64,000 nucleotides of DNA from Fimbriiglobus ruber (lineage in GTDB: Bacteria; Planctomycetota; Planctomycetia; Gemmatales; Gemmataceae). The stretch's first letter is position 1. Each line of letters begins with the position of its first letter. The notes under the pieces were generated by a model. The model saw nothing but the letters and a program-made list of their open reading frames with translations, was not told where the DNA came from and made no database searches. Where the stretch lies: NCBI RefSeq assembly GCF_002197845.1, contig NZ_NIDE01000017.1:248001-312000 (forward strand), written 5' to 3'. Shown piece after piece: positions 8,819 through 18,395 of this stretch. Made by a program: the position numbers and the translations under genes.

Positions 8819-10087
8819 ATGACAGCCGATTCGATCGCCTGCCCCGGATACCGAATGAACCGCCGGATGTTCGTCGGCGCGGCCGCGGGCACGTTCCTCG
8901 GGATGAACGTCAAAACCCTGGTCGCCCGCGCGGGTACCGAGGGCAAGACGACCGCCGAACACGTCATTCTGTTCTGGAATGGCGGCGGCATGAGCCACAT
9001 CGACACGTTCGATCCCAAGCCGGGCCGCGAGGTGCAGGGCGAGTTCGACCCGATCAAGACGAGCGTCACCGGCATCCAGATCTCCGAGATTTTCCCGGAA
9101 CTGGCCAAGCAGATGAAGCACGTCGCCCTCGTCCGGTCGATCGCCGGGACGAACGGCGACCACGGCCGGGCGACCTACCAGCTCCAGACGAGCTTTGCCC
9201 AGAGCAGCAATCTCCAGCACCCTGGCATCGGCTCGGTGGTGGTCAGCGAGAAGACGGCCCTCGGCGACCTCCCGGCCTACGTGACGGTCGGCGGGCTGGC
9301 CCCGAAGGCCGGCTACCTGGGCCAGCGGTGTGAAGCGTACTTCGTCGGCCGCCCTGGTGAGAAAGACCCGTACCTGGCGTTCCCGGCGTCGATCGGTGAG
9401 ACCCGCGGCAACAAGCGGTTGGACGTCCTCCAGCGGATGAACGCCAAGCAAGCCGGCCACCTGCCGACGGGCGAGACCGAGGGCGCGCAGACGGCCCTGA
9501 CGGACGCCGTCCGGCTGATGCGGAGTCCGGCGCTGGAGGCGTTCGAGGTCCGCAAGGAGAAGCCGGAAGTCGTCGAGAAGTACGGCGACAGCGAGTTCGG
9601 CCGGTCCGCGCTCCTGGCCCGCCGGCTGGTCGAGAAGGGCGTCCGCTTCGTGCAGGTGAACCGCGGCGGGTTCGACACCCACTCGAACAACTTCCCGGCC
9701 ATGCGCGACCACGGCGACGCGATGGACCCGGCCCTGGCGGCCCTGATCGAGGACCTGGCCCAGAGCGGCCTGCTCCAGAAGACGATGATCGTGATGCTGA
9801 GCGAGTTCGGCCGGACGCCGAAGATCAACATGACCAAGGGCCGCGACCACCACCCGTCGGTCTTCACCGGCCTGTTCGCGGGCGGCGGGATCAAGGGCGG
9901 CCAGGTGATCGGCTCGTCCGACGCGGACGGGTTCGGCCCGAAGGACCGGCCGGTCAAGGTGAGTGACCTGCACGCCTCGATTTGCCATGCCCTGGGCATC
10001 AACCCGAACAAGGAAGTGATGACCCCGCTCCAGCGGCCGATGAAGCTGGTCGACAACGGCAAGCCGGTGGCCGAACTCTTCTCGTGA
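8819..10087 (+). CDS. DUF1501 family protein
   Basis: This 422-residue protein carries an N-terminal twin-arginine-like signal (MNRRMFVGAAAG), then a sulfatase-like alkaline-phosphatase-superfamily fold typical of DUF1501: FWNGGGMSHIDTFDPKPG, DHGRATYQLQ, GGFDTHSNNF, MLSEFGRTPKIN and GRDHHP. ATG 8819 gives a Tat-type leader; a TTG 48 bases upstream is an alternative. It follows the DUF1549/DUF1553 gene, its usual partner. The last ~145 bp are repeated twice downstream (11926-12075 and 14354-14504), each copy next to a repeat-protein gene. Confidence 0.92.
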   Translation: MTADSIACPGYRMNRRMFVGAAAGTFLGMNVKTLVARAGTEGKTTAEHVILFWNGGGMSHIDTFDPKPGREVQGEFDPIKTSVTGIQISEIFPELAKQMKHVALVRSIAGTNGDHGRATYQLQTSFAQSSNLQHPGIGSVVVSEKTALGDLPAYVTVGGLAPKAGYLGQRCEAYFVGRPGEKDPYLAFPASIGETRGNKRLDVLQRMNAKQAGHLPTGETEGAQTALTDAVRLMRSPALEAFEVRKEKPEVVEKYGDSEFGRSALLARRLVEKGVRFVQVNRGGFDTHSNNFPAMRDHGDAMDPALAALIEDLAQSGLLQKTMIVMLSEFGRTPKINMTKGRDHHPSVFTGLFAGGGIKGGQVIGSSDADGFGPKDRPVKVSDLHASICHALGINPNKEVMTPLQRPMKLVDNGKPVAELFS

Positions 10088-10117
10088 GCCGGTGAGCGGC
10101 GGCGAATGACGTGCGGA

Positions 10118-10137
10118 CCGCGGGGTAATTCCCGCGG
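10118..10137 (+). terminator. GC-rich hairpin after DUF1501 gene
   Basis: A 7-bp stem CCGCGGG / CCCGCGG with a six-base loop lies 30 bp after the stop. There is no T-run, so termination is only possible, not certain. A diverged version of this downstream sequence is found after the third copy of the gene tail (to about 14565). Confidence 0.4.
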
Positions 10138-10220
10138 CCCGCGGTCGTTGCGGGCCAGAAGACAACTGGCTATTAAGATCAAACCTGCTTCGCTGCCTTG
10201 CCGTATGACAGGGCCTCATA

Positions 10221-11792
10221 TCAGTCATTACGCCCGGCTCGTCGGGCTGGCTCGCCATCGAGTTCGCGCACCACCTGAGACAGCGATGACATGGTCAGCC
10301 CTCGCCCGCCGCGCCGGAGGGCGAAATGGACCGCTTGCCACGTCTCGCCAAAAGCTTCGGGAATCGGTCCCGAGTTGCGCCCGGGCCACGTTCCCGTCCG
10401 TTGATGGTGAGCCCGAGCCCACGCCCGAATCTGTTCGATCGACAACGGGGGTAAGGCCGAACGATTTCTGGCGCCGCGGCACCGCGCCAGAAATTGGGCG
10501 AGCGACTCGCCGCCGGTCAGTCCGCGAACGCCAACGAACAGGGCCGCGTCCACGGCGGACCACCCCTCGCCCGGGGCATCGGGGATCGCTCCGGAATTGC
10601 GGTTCGGCCAGCGTCCCGTGCGGGCGTGGTGGGCGTCGGCCCAGGCCAACACCCGTTCCGGCGTCAACCGCGGTAGAGCCTTGTGGTTCCGCTTGCCGCG
10701 GTGTTGTGCGAGGAATTGGGCCAGTGATCCGCCTTCGGGTAATCCGCGGTTGCCGTTGGTCAGGGCCGCGTTCACGGCGGACCAGACCTCGCCCGGGGCT
10801 TCGGGGATCGAACCGGACCCGGAGTTCGGCCAGTTCCCCGTGCGGGCGCGGTGGGCGTCGGCCCACGCCAAGATCTGCTCAGGCGTCAGTCGGTCCAACG
10901 CCATGCGATTCCGCACGCCCCGGTGTTCCGCCAGGAGCTGGATCAATGATCCGCCGCCGGGTAGCCCGCGGCACCCATTAGTCAAAGCCGCATCCACGGC
11001 GGACCAGGTCTCGTCCGGGGTGCCGAAGATCGGGCCGGACGTGCCCGTCGGCCAGTTCCCCGTGCGGGCGCGGTGGGCGTCGGCCCAGGCCAACACCTGC
11101 TCGTAGGAAAGTGGGGACAGATCGCCCAGGTTGCGGACCCCGCGGTGTTCGGCGAGCAGTTGGGCCAGTGTGGTGCCCCCAGAAAAACCGCGGCTGCCGT
11201 CGTACAAAGCCCCGCCCACGGCGGACCAGTCTTCGCCCGGGGCCTCGGGAATGGGGCCCGATTTCTTCGCCGGCCAGTCCCCCGTGCGGGCGCGGTGGGC
11301 GTCGGCCCAGGCCAACACCTGCTCGTGGGAAAGTGGGGGCAGATCGCCCAGGTTGCGGACCCCACGGTGTTCGGCGAGGAGGCGAGCCAGCGAGGACCCA
11401 CCCGACAGCGTCCGTAGGCCGTCGCGCAGCGCCGTTTCGACCCGCAGCCATGTCTCCCCGGGGGCTTCGGGGATGTGCCCGGACGTGGCGATCGGCCACG
11501 TCCCCGTCCGCTGGTGATACTCGTCGGCCCAGGAGAGGATGAGTTCCGCGGTCAGGGGCACCAGATAGTGCAAGTGCCGCTTCTGCCGGAACGCGTGCAG
11601 CACCTTGGCCAAGGACTGCCCGCCCGGCAGACCGCGGAGCCCCTTTCGGAGGGCCATGTCCACGGCCATCCACGTCAGGCCCGGTCCGTCGAACACTCGA
11701 CCGTCGAGCGCGTCCGGCCATCGCCCGGTGCGGCGACGGTGGAGTTCGGCCCAGGCCAGGATTTGGCCGATGTAGATGACGGGTTTGGCCAC
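10221..11792 (-). CDS. Protein of seven 74-residue repeats (copy A)
   Basis: This is 523 residues from GTG 11792 (VAKPVIYIGQILAWAEL); the frame is open further upstream, but that part is antisense to a DUF1501 tail copy. It is built almost entirely of seven tandem repeats of about 74 residues (222 bp). The consensus is L-T-x-E-Q-I-L-A-W-A-D-A-H-x-A-R-T-G-x-W-P, then S-G-x-I-P-x-A-P-G-E-x-W-x-x-V-x-x-A-L, then G-x-R-G-L-x-G-G-x-S-L-x-x-L-L-A-x-H-R-G-x-R-N. Each unit looks like three helices with two conserved tryptophans. The layout slightly resembles the helicase-associated (HA) domain, but I cannot confirm kinship. It could bind DNA or protein as an array. There is no signal peptide. Repeats 1-2 are nearly identical to those of copy B. 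Confidence 0.75.
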   Translation of the reverse strand: MAKPVIYIGQILAWAELHRRRTGRWPDALDGRVFDGPGLTWMAVDMALRKGLRGLPGGQSLAKVLHAFRQKRHLHYLVPLTAELILSWADEYHQRTGTWPIATSGHIPEAPGETWLRVETALRDGLRTLSGGSSLARLLAEHRGVRNLGDLPPLSHEQVLAWADAHRARTGDWPAKKSGPIPEAPGEDWSAVGGALYDGSRGFSGGTTLAQLLAEHRGVRNLGDLSPLSYEQVLAWADAHRARTGNWPTGTSGPIFGTPDETWSAVDAALTNGCRGLPGGGSLIQLLAEHRGVRNRMALDRLTPEQILAWADAHRARTGNWPNSGSGSIPEAPGEVWSAVNAALTNGNRGLPEGGSLAQFLAQHRGKRNHKALPRLTPERVLAWADAHHARTGRWPNRNSGAIPDAPGEGWSAVDAALFVGVRGLTGGESLAQFLARCRGARNRSALPPLSIEQIRAWARAHHQRTGTWPGRNSGPIPEAFGETWQAVHFALRRGGRGLTMSSLSQVVRELDGEPARRAGRND

Positions 11793-12078
11793 GGCGGTTC
11801 CACTCGCCAACGGTCGAGGTGAAGACTCTGCGGATAGCGTACCCGTGCGGCCCCCAGTTCTCCAGACCGGAGCGGCGGGAAACCTGTGCCCCCGTCGAAG
11901 TCGCCGCCGCGATCCCGACCGAACCCCGAAGAATCGGCCGGTCACGGTGAGCGACCTGCACGCCTCGATCTGCCACGCCCCGGGCATCAACCCGAACAAG
12001 GAAGTGATGACCCCGCTCCAGCGACCGATCAAGCTGGTCGACAACGGCAAGCCGGTCGCCGAACTGTTCTCGTGAGTT
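11522..12078. repeat. Direct repeat unit, first copy (560 bp)
   Basis: This stretch matches 13951-14507 with only scattered substitutions and no gaps; three landmarks I aligned all give an offset of 2,429 bp. It contains the 5' part of the repeat-protein gene, its upstream region, and the copied DUF1501 tail. A tandem duplication of a unit containing gene plus tail explains this best. Confidence 0.85.
11926..12075 (+). pseudogene. Copied 3' end of the DUF1501 gene (tail copy 2)
   Basis: In one plus-strand frame this encodes a peptide ending KLVDNGKPVAELFS and a stop, the same as the C-terminus of the DUF1501 protein ending at 10087. It has about 92% nucleotide identity to the original. There is no start codon or upstream part of the gene, so it is a fragment. 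It sits just upstream of repeat-protein gene A, on the opposite strand. Confidence 0.85.
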
Positions 12079-12181
12079 GGTGAGTAGATACAATCACGCG
12101 AGCCGCGTGGCCTTTCCTGCAGCTCGCGGCCGCTGGGGGAAGTGGCGTGAGGAAATCGGGCCGGGTTTGAGGCCGGGCCGC

Positions 12182-14221
12182 TCAGTCCTCACGCGGGCCG
12201 AGTTCGGACACGTCGGCGGCCCCCTGACTCCGGACCTCGGGGTGTCGCGCCAGGAGTTTGGCGAGCGACGTGCCCCCCGCCAGCCCGCGAAGGCCGGCGG
12301 ATAAGGCCGTGTTCACGGCGGACCACGTCTCGCCCGGGGCGTCGAGAATGGCGCCGGAATCGTGCTTCGGCCAGTGTCCCGTCCGGGTGCGGTGGGCGGC
12401 GGCCCAGGCCAGGATCTGGTCCGGTGTTAGCCCCGGACAATCCATGTGGTTCCGCCGCCCGCGGTGTCGGGCGAGGAGCCGGGCCAGTGACTCGCCCCCA
12501 GGCAGTCCGCGGCGCCCCATGGCCAGGGCCGCGTCCACGGTGAGCCAGGTTTCGCCCGGGGCGTCGGGGATCGGCCCCGATGTCCGCACGGGCCAGCGTC
12601 CCGTCCGGGCGTGGTGGGCGTCGGCCCAGGCTAAAATCTGTTCGTGGGTAAACGGAGGCAGAGCTTTCGGGTTCCGGATCCCGCGGCGCTCGGCGAGCAA
12701 CTGGGTCAACGAGCTGTCCCCGAGTAACCCGCGGGAGCCGGTGTACAAGGCACGGTCCACGGTGAGCCAGGTTTCGCCCGGGGCCTCGGGGATCGGCCCC
12801 GATGTCCGCGCGGGCCAGTCGCCCGTCCGGGCGTGGTGGGCGTCGGCCCAGGCCAAGATCTGGTCCGGTGTTAGCCGCGGACAACCCACGCGATTCCGCC
12901 GCCCGCGATGTTCGGCGAAGAGCCGGGCCAGCGACTCGCCCCCGGGCAGTCCGCGGCGCCCGTTGGCCAGGGCCGCGTCCACGGCGGCCCACGTCTCGCC
13001 CGGGGCGTCGGGGATCGGGCCGGCCACGCGGGTCGGCCAGTCACCCGCGCGGGCGTGGTGGGCGTCGGCCCAGACCAGGATCTGGGCCGGCGTCAGTCGG
13101 TCCAACGCCATGTGGTTCCGCACGCCCCGGTATTCGGCCAGGAGTCGGGGCAGCGTTTCGCCCCCGGTCAGTCCGCGGCACCCGGTGGCCAGGGCTGCGT
13201 CCACGGCGGCCCACGTCTCGCCCGGGGCGTCGGGGATCGGGCCCGATGTCTTCGCGGGCCAGTCGCCCGCCCGGGCGTGGTGGGCGTCGGCCCAGACTAG
13301 AATCTGCTCGCGGGTGAGCGGGGGCAGACCCTTCCGGTTCCGGACCCCGCGATGTTCGGCGAGCAACTGGGCCAGCGAGATGCTCTCGGGCAACCCGCGG
13401 GAGCTTCTGCGCAAGGCCGCGTCCACGCTCAGCCATGTTTCGCCCGGGGCATCGGGGATCGGACCCGACGCCTTCGCGGGCCAGTCGCCCGTCCGGGCAT
13501 GGTGGGCGTCGGCCCAGATTAAAATCTGCTCGAGAGTAAACGGAGGCAGAGCTTTCGGGTTCCGGACCCCGCGGCGTTCGACGAGCAGCTGGACCAGCGA
13601 GCTGTCCCCGAGTAACCCGCGGCCCCCGGTGTACAAGGCACTGTCCACGGTGAGCCAGGTTTCGCCCGGGGCGTCGGGGATCGGGCCCGATGTCCTCGCG
13701 GGCCAGTCGCCCGTCCGGGCGTGGTGGGCGTCGGCCCAGGCTAAAATCTGTTCGAGAGTAAACGGAGGCAGAGCTCCCAGGTTCCGGGTTCCGCGGTACT
13801 CGGCGAAGAGGCGAGCCAGCGAGGACTCACCCGGCAGCGTCCGTAGGCCGTCGCGGAGCGCCGACTCCACCCCACTCCACGTCTCCCCGGCGACTTCGGG
13901 GATGGGTCCGGACGTGGCGATCGGCCACGCCCCGGTCCGCCGGTGGTAACCGTCGGCCCAGGAGAGGATGAGTTCCGCGGTCAGGGGCACCAGGTAGTGC
14001 AAGTGCCGCTTCTGCCGGAAGGCGTGCAACACCTTGGCCAAGGACTGACCGCCCGGCAGACCGCGGAGCCCTTTTCGGAGGGCCATGTCCACGGCCATCC
14101 ACGTCAGGCCCGGTCCGTCGAACACTCGACCGTCGAGCGCGTCCGGCCATCGCCCGGTGCGGCGACGGTGGAGTTCGGCCCAGGCCAGGATTTGGCCGAT
14201 GTAGATGACGGGTTTGGCCAC
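12182..14221 (-). CDS. Protein of nine 74-residue repeats (copy B)
   Basis: This is 679 residues from GTG 14221, the same relative start as copy A. It contains nine tandem 74-residue units with the same W-A-D-A-H-H-A-R-T-G-D-W-P and P-G-E-T-W signature. The first two units are nearly identical to those of copy A, while internal units differ in number and order, as expected from unequal recombination within the array. Units 3 and 7 share the motif LYTGxRGLLGDSSL, which points to internal duplication. Function is unknown; no enzyme motif, signal peptide or membrane segment is seen. Confidence 0.75.
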   Translation of the reverse strand: MAKPVIYIGQILAWAELHRRRTGRWPDALDGRVFDGPGLTWMAVDMALRKGLRGLPGGQSLAKVLHAFRQKRHLHYLVPLTAELILSWADGYHRRTGAWPIATSGPIPEVAGETWSGVESALRDGLRTLPGESSLARLFAEYRGTRNLGALPPFTLEQILAWADAHHARTGDWPARTSGPIPDAPGETWLTVDSALYTGGRGLLGDSSLVQLLVERRGVRNPKALPPFTLEQILIWADAHHARTGDWPAKASGPIPDAPGETWLSVDAALRRSSRGLPESISLAQLLAEHRGVRNRKGLPPLTREQILVWADAHHARAGDWPAKTSGPIPDAPGETWAAVDAALATGCRGLTGGETLPRLLAEYRGVRNHMALDRLTPAQILVWADAHHARAGDWPTRVAGPIPDAPGETWAAVDAALANGRRGLPGGESLARLFAEHRGRRNRVGCPRLTPDQILAWADAHHARTGDWPARTSGPIPEAPGETWLTVDRALYTGSRGLLGDSSLTQLLAERRGIRNPKALPPFTHEQILAWADAHHARTGRWPVRTSGPIPDAPGETWLTVDAALAMGRRGLPGGESLARLLARHRGRRNHMDCPGLTPDQILAWAAAHRTRTGHWPKHDSGAILDAPGETWSAVNTALSAGLRGLAGGTSLAKLLARHPEVRSQGAADVSELGPRED

Positions 14222-14507
14222 GGCGGTTCCACTCGCCAACGGTCGAGGTGAAGACTCTGCGGATAGCGTACCCGTGCGGCCCCCAGTTCTCCAGGCCGGA
14301 GCGGCGGGAAACCTGTGCCCTCGTCGAAGTCGCCGCCGCGATCCCGACCGAACCCCGAAGGACCGGCCGGTCAAGGTGAGCGACCTGCACGCCTCGATCT
14401 GCCACGCCCTGGGCATCAACCCGAACAAGGAAGCGATGACCCCGCTCCGGCGGCCGATGAAGTTGGTCGACAACGGCAAGCCGGTCGCCGAACGGTTCTC
14501 GTGAGTT
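13951..14507. repeat. Direct repeat unit, second copy (560 bp)
   Basis: This is the partner of 11522-12078. It holds the 5' part of gene B, its promoter region and DUF1501 tail copy 3. Differences between the copies are single substitutions spread through the unit. Confidence 0.85.
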
Positions 14508-14565
14508 GGTGGCGACGGCGAAGTACGCGCGGGCCGCCGGGATGTTCCCGGTGGCCCGAAGCGCT
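14354..14565 (+). pseudogene. Copied 3' end of the DUF1501 gene (tail copy 3)
   Basis: The coding part (to 14504) ends NGKPVAERFS, against NGKPVAELFS in the intact gene. Similarity continues about 60 bp past the stop into the sequence that follows the intact DUF1501 gene, including its hairpin region. The original downstream flank may therefore lie here, with the two repeat-gene units inserted or duplicated between it and the gene. Confidence 0.8.
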
Positions 14566-14612
14566 CGGTGTTCCTGCGATCGCCGACGCGGAAAGTGATC
14601 ACTCGACAAGTC

Positions 14613-14717
14613 TCAAGTGCGAACTTCGCTCGCGTATGTGTCGACGACGTGTTGAAAGAGCGGGTCGGCCGCCCGCGGTATCTCGTTCGCGGGGATCGCC
14701 ACCCATTCGTATCGCAT
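14613..14717 (-). pseudogene. Possible 5' fragment of a DinB-like gene
   Basis: ATG 14717 begins a 34-residue frame, MRYEWVAIPANEIPRAADPL onward to a stop. The opening resembles the N-terminus of DinB-family proteins of planctomycetes, from memory. Only this stub remains; the rest would have been lost where the DUF1501 tail region joins. The family call is uncertain. Confidence 0.3.
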
Positions 14718-14752
14718 CCCAAAACTCCTGATGGGCGGCGATCGTCCCGACG

Positions 14753-15199
14753 TCACACCGCCGGTTGCATGGAGACCGCCGAGTGACGGCCTTCGTTCGT
14801 CGTGCCCGTGCGGAACCACCGCGGCGGGTACATCAACGCAGCCTGCACGACCAGGATGGCACACGCCACGTGCATGACGGCGATCGACTGGGACGAGAAC
14901 GTGCCGTCGATGAACAGCATATCGTGCAGGAAGCGTCCGAGGAACGTCCCTTCGTGGACCGACTGCCCGGCGAGCAGGCGGAGCTTTTCTTCCCACACGG
15001 TCAGCGGGCACCGCATGCCGATGAATTCCTCGAACGCGACGAAGCCGATGGCCGCGAGGTGCGTGAACCGGAACCACGGGTTCCGCCCCCACGCCCACCG
15101 GGCCGTCCCGGCGACCATCACCACCAGTTGCCCGAGAACGACGTAAGCCACGTACAGGACGTGAAAAAACACTACCGCGTCGGCCAAATAGCCGTACAT
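14753..15199 (-). CDS. DUF2784 membrane protein
   Basis: This 148-residue protein has four predicted membrane helices: residues ~5-30 (LADAVVFFHVLYVAYVVLGQ), ~47-62 (THLAAIGFVAFEEFIG), ~82-105 and ~108-125 (AVMHVACAILVVQAALMYPP). The pattern of a hydrophobic start, R-N-P-W-F-R-x-T-H and F-I-G-x-x-C-P-L-T-x-W-E matches DUF2784, a small inner-membrane family of unknown role. It stands alone on this strand beyond the DUF1501 copies and is intact. Confidence 0.85.
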   Translation of the reverse strand: MYGYLADAVVFFHVLYVAYVVLGQLVVMVAGTARWAWGRNPWFRFTHLAAIGFVAFEEFIGMRCPLTVWEEKLRLLAGQSVHEGTFLGRFLHDMLFIDGTFSSQSIAVMHVACAILVVQAALMYPPRWFRTGTTNEGRHSAVSMQPAV

Positions 15200-15416
15200 G
15201 GGACCGCCTCACACAATTTTATCGTTAGGGGACTACACCCGGAGTTGTCCTGCTAATACTTCGATCCCGCCCGTCGGGGATTTATTCCCGGGGAATTTTG
15301 AGAGTCCTCTTGCTGAACGCAACAACTCGGGATTTGGAGCCCGGCGTTTGATCGCCGCTTTGGCTCACGAGGTGGCAGGGCGTAACCACCCCGTCGCAAT
15401 GACCGCCCCTCGCACC

Positions 15417-15573
15417 GGCGCTCGGTGCGGGTCTCCGACCCCGCCGTTCGGCGACCGCAGGTCTCCCGTCCCACCGCGCGTGCCCCTCCAGTCGGTACTC
15501 CGTGCGGCGAGCGGCGGGCGGGGAGACCTGCGGTCGGGCCGAACGGCGGGGTCGGAGACCCGCGCCGAGCGCC
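15417..15573. repeat. Inverted repeat with ~50-bp arms
   Basis: The left arm is 15417-15467 and the right arm 15521-15573; the arm contains GGGTCTCCGACCCCGCCGTT. It occupies most of the 460-bp gap between the DUF2784 gene and psuG. No gene is seen in the gap; one or both neighbours may end here. The sequence differs from the palindromes near exbB and exbD. Confidence 0.85.
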
Positions 15574-15660
15574 AGGTGGCTGCCGTTCGACCGGGGCCGC
15601 CGTGTCAAAAACGAAAAACAAAAGCGGCGGAATAGCGCCGCACTCCAAATTTCGCCCTCC

Positions 15661-16572
<912 letters not shown>

Positions 16573-16730
16573 GAGTTACCCCGTATTCGGACGGACGACA
16601 CAGTCTGACAATTCACGCGGAGAGCGGGCCGAATCGATCAGCCGGAGAGCCGGATTTGAGAGGTGCGAGGACGCAATGACCGGGCCGCGAGCGCCAGCCG
16701 ATCGCGCTCCAGGGCAATCGGCCGCGCGAG

Positions 16731-17816
16731 TCACTTCCCTTTCTTTTTCTCCATCCCCTTTAGAAGTTCTATCACGGCCTTTTCGAGGTCGTCGCCGATC
16801 AGGCCCTGGTGCCGGATCACGCCCCGGGCGTCGATGACGAAAACGGTCGGGAAATATTCGATGTTCCAGTCCTCGGCCAGCTCACTATGGTCGCCCACCC
16901 ACCACTGTGGCCAGGGCATTTTGGTCGTGGCGAGGAAGTCGGTCAGCGTCTCCTTTTGGGTGTCCATGCTGATTGAAACGATCGCGAACGGCTTGTCCTT
17001 CAGGCGCTCGACCATCGCCCGCTCGTGCGGGATCATCGCCCGGCAGTGTGGGCACCAGGTCGCCCAGATGTCGAGGACGACCACTTTCCCCCGGAAGTCA
17101 CTCAGCTTGACGTCTTTGTCGTGGACGTTCTTGGCCGCGATTTCTGGGACCGGCTTGCCTTCGGACAGGTCCGGGAAGAGGTCGGCGTACTTCCCCTTCA
17201 GCAGTTTTTCCAGGCGGTCCTTCTCGCCCGTTCGCGTCGTCACGGCGAGCAGCGCCTTGCAGGCGTGGCCCTGAATCCGGTGGTCGGGGTTCTTCGCCAG
17301 CACCTCGCGCAGCAGCGCCTCGCCCGCGGGGCCCTTGCTGGCCTCGAACGTGCGCACCACCTGTTTGATCTGCGGCTTGCTCGCGTAATTGTCCTGAAGG
17401 TAGGCCAGCGCCTTGCCCAGGGTGTTGTCCCTGGTCGCCGGCCGGGCACTGTACCGGAACGCCATCACCGCCGCGTCGAAGGCCATCGGGTCTTTGGCGT
17501 GCGTTTCGGCGAATTCGAGGAAACGGGCGGCGTACTTCGGCCCGGGCAAGTCTTTCGTGACGTCCCCGAGGTGCTGCTGCGCTTCCTGCTTCTCCGCGTC
17601 CGTCTTGGCACCGCCGACGGCTTTCTGGGCTTCCTTCAGTTCCCTGGCGTGCTTCGCCCGTGCTTGCGTGAATTCCTTCTTCAGGGCGTCAAAAACCGGC
17701 GAACTCTTCGCCGCCGGCACGTCGTCGTAAACCGACGATTTTTTCGGCTGATCGTCGGCACGGCCCGCCAGGACCAGGAATCCGAGCACCGTCAGACTTG
17801 CGGCCAGTCGTCGCAT
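16731..17816 (-). CDS. TlpA/ResA-like thioredoxin protein, exported
   Basis: This 361-residue protein starts at ATG 17816 with a signal peptide (LAASLTVLGFLVLAGRA). Residues 40-215 form a lysine- and alanine-rich helical region, probably HEAT/TPR-like. Residues ~220-361 are a thioredoxin domain of the TlpA/ResA type with the redox pair CPHC at 255-258 (DIWATWCPHCRAMIPHE) and the cis-proline region YFPTVFVID. Such proteins reduce disulfides outside the cytoplasm. A long helical region ahead of the thioredoxin domain is common in planctomycetes. It is not in an obvious operon. Confidence 0.88.
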   Translation of the reverse strand: MRRLAASLTVLGFLVLAGRADDQPKKSSVYDDVPAAKSSPVFDALKKEFTQARAKHARELKEAQKAVGGAKTDAEKQEAQQHLGDVTKDLPGPKYAARFLEFAETHAKDPMAFDAAVMAFRYSARPATRDNTLGKALAYLQDNYASKPQIKQVVRTFEASKGPAGEALLREVLAKNPDHRIQGHACKALLAVTTRTGEKDRLEKLLKGKYADLFPDLSEGKPVPEIAAKNVHDKDVKLSDFRGKVVVLDIWATWCPHCRAMIPHERAMVERLKDKPFAIVSISMDTQKETLTDFLATTKMPWPQWWVGDHSELAEDWNIEYFPTVFVIDARGVIRHQGLIGDDLEKAVIELLKGMEKKKGK

Positions 17817-18282
17817 GTTCTTCGTCCTCTCTGTCTGGTACCGGGGGAAATGGGAGCGCGGGCTCCGCGTTCCGGCCGGACACAATTTCGAGAGTCGGGG
17901 CTGAAGATCACGGTAGAGTTTACGCCAACATCAGGGCGGTCACAACCAAATGGCGGGCTCCGTATCCACCCGCCTGGGAGCCGGGTTTGACTCGGGCGGG
18001 CGAGACGTTTCCGCCTCCGCCTACCAGGCTCCCGGGCCGGATCGCGAGTGGAACGACTTCTCGAACCAGTGCGGGTAGAGGTTCGGCAAATGCCGAGACT
18101 CGGGGCTGATGAGACTGCCGGCCAGTTGTGGCGGAGTTGTATCGGGCGCGGGTCGTGCGGGCGGACGACTGGCAGTTTTGGGCCGAGAAAGTGACCGGAT
18201 GACCTGATCCATTTGCGTCGCAGCGATAGTATCATTGTAACGGATGTTTGGCCAGATCCAGAGTTTCTAAGGGGTACACGCG
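17817..18282. other. Gene-free stretch with a possible promoter
   Basis: I see no convincing gene in these 466 bases. Near the right end TTGCGT (18213-18218), 17 bases and TGTAAC (18236-18241) form a weak sigma-70-like promoter pointing at the small basic protein gene at 18283. Confidence 0.4.
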
Positions 18283-18387
18283 ATGGGCAAGGGTAACAAC
18301 TCTCAGGGCAAGGAAAAGAAGAAGCCGAAGAAGGACGCGAAAGCCGCCCCGGTCAAGACGCCGCCAGCGACGACGAAGAAGAAGTAA
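18283..18387 (+). CDS. Short lysine-rich protein, 34 aa
   Basis: ATG 18283 has AAGGGG upstream. The product begins MGKGNNSQGKEKKKPKK and ends TTKKK; over a third of residues are lysine. Very short proteins with a GNNSQ-then-lysine start are seen in many bacteria, from memory. It may bind nucleic acid. It ends eight bases before the tRNA-like gene, so the two could share a transcript. Confidence 0.55.
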   Translation: MGKGNNSQGKEKKKPKKDAKAAPVKTPPATTKKK

Positions 18388-18395
18388 GGGTCTCC

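Noticed and set aside
12258-13949. Plus-strand 563-residue frame
   Set aside because: It is antisense to repeat protein B and mirrors its repeats; composition is Ser/Arg/Pro-rich.
10221-14221. Regular 222-bp repeats as a CRISPR array or satellite
   Set aside because: The repeats are in frame and encode a conserved 74-residue protein unit; there are no short identical repeats with unique spacers.
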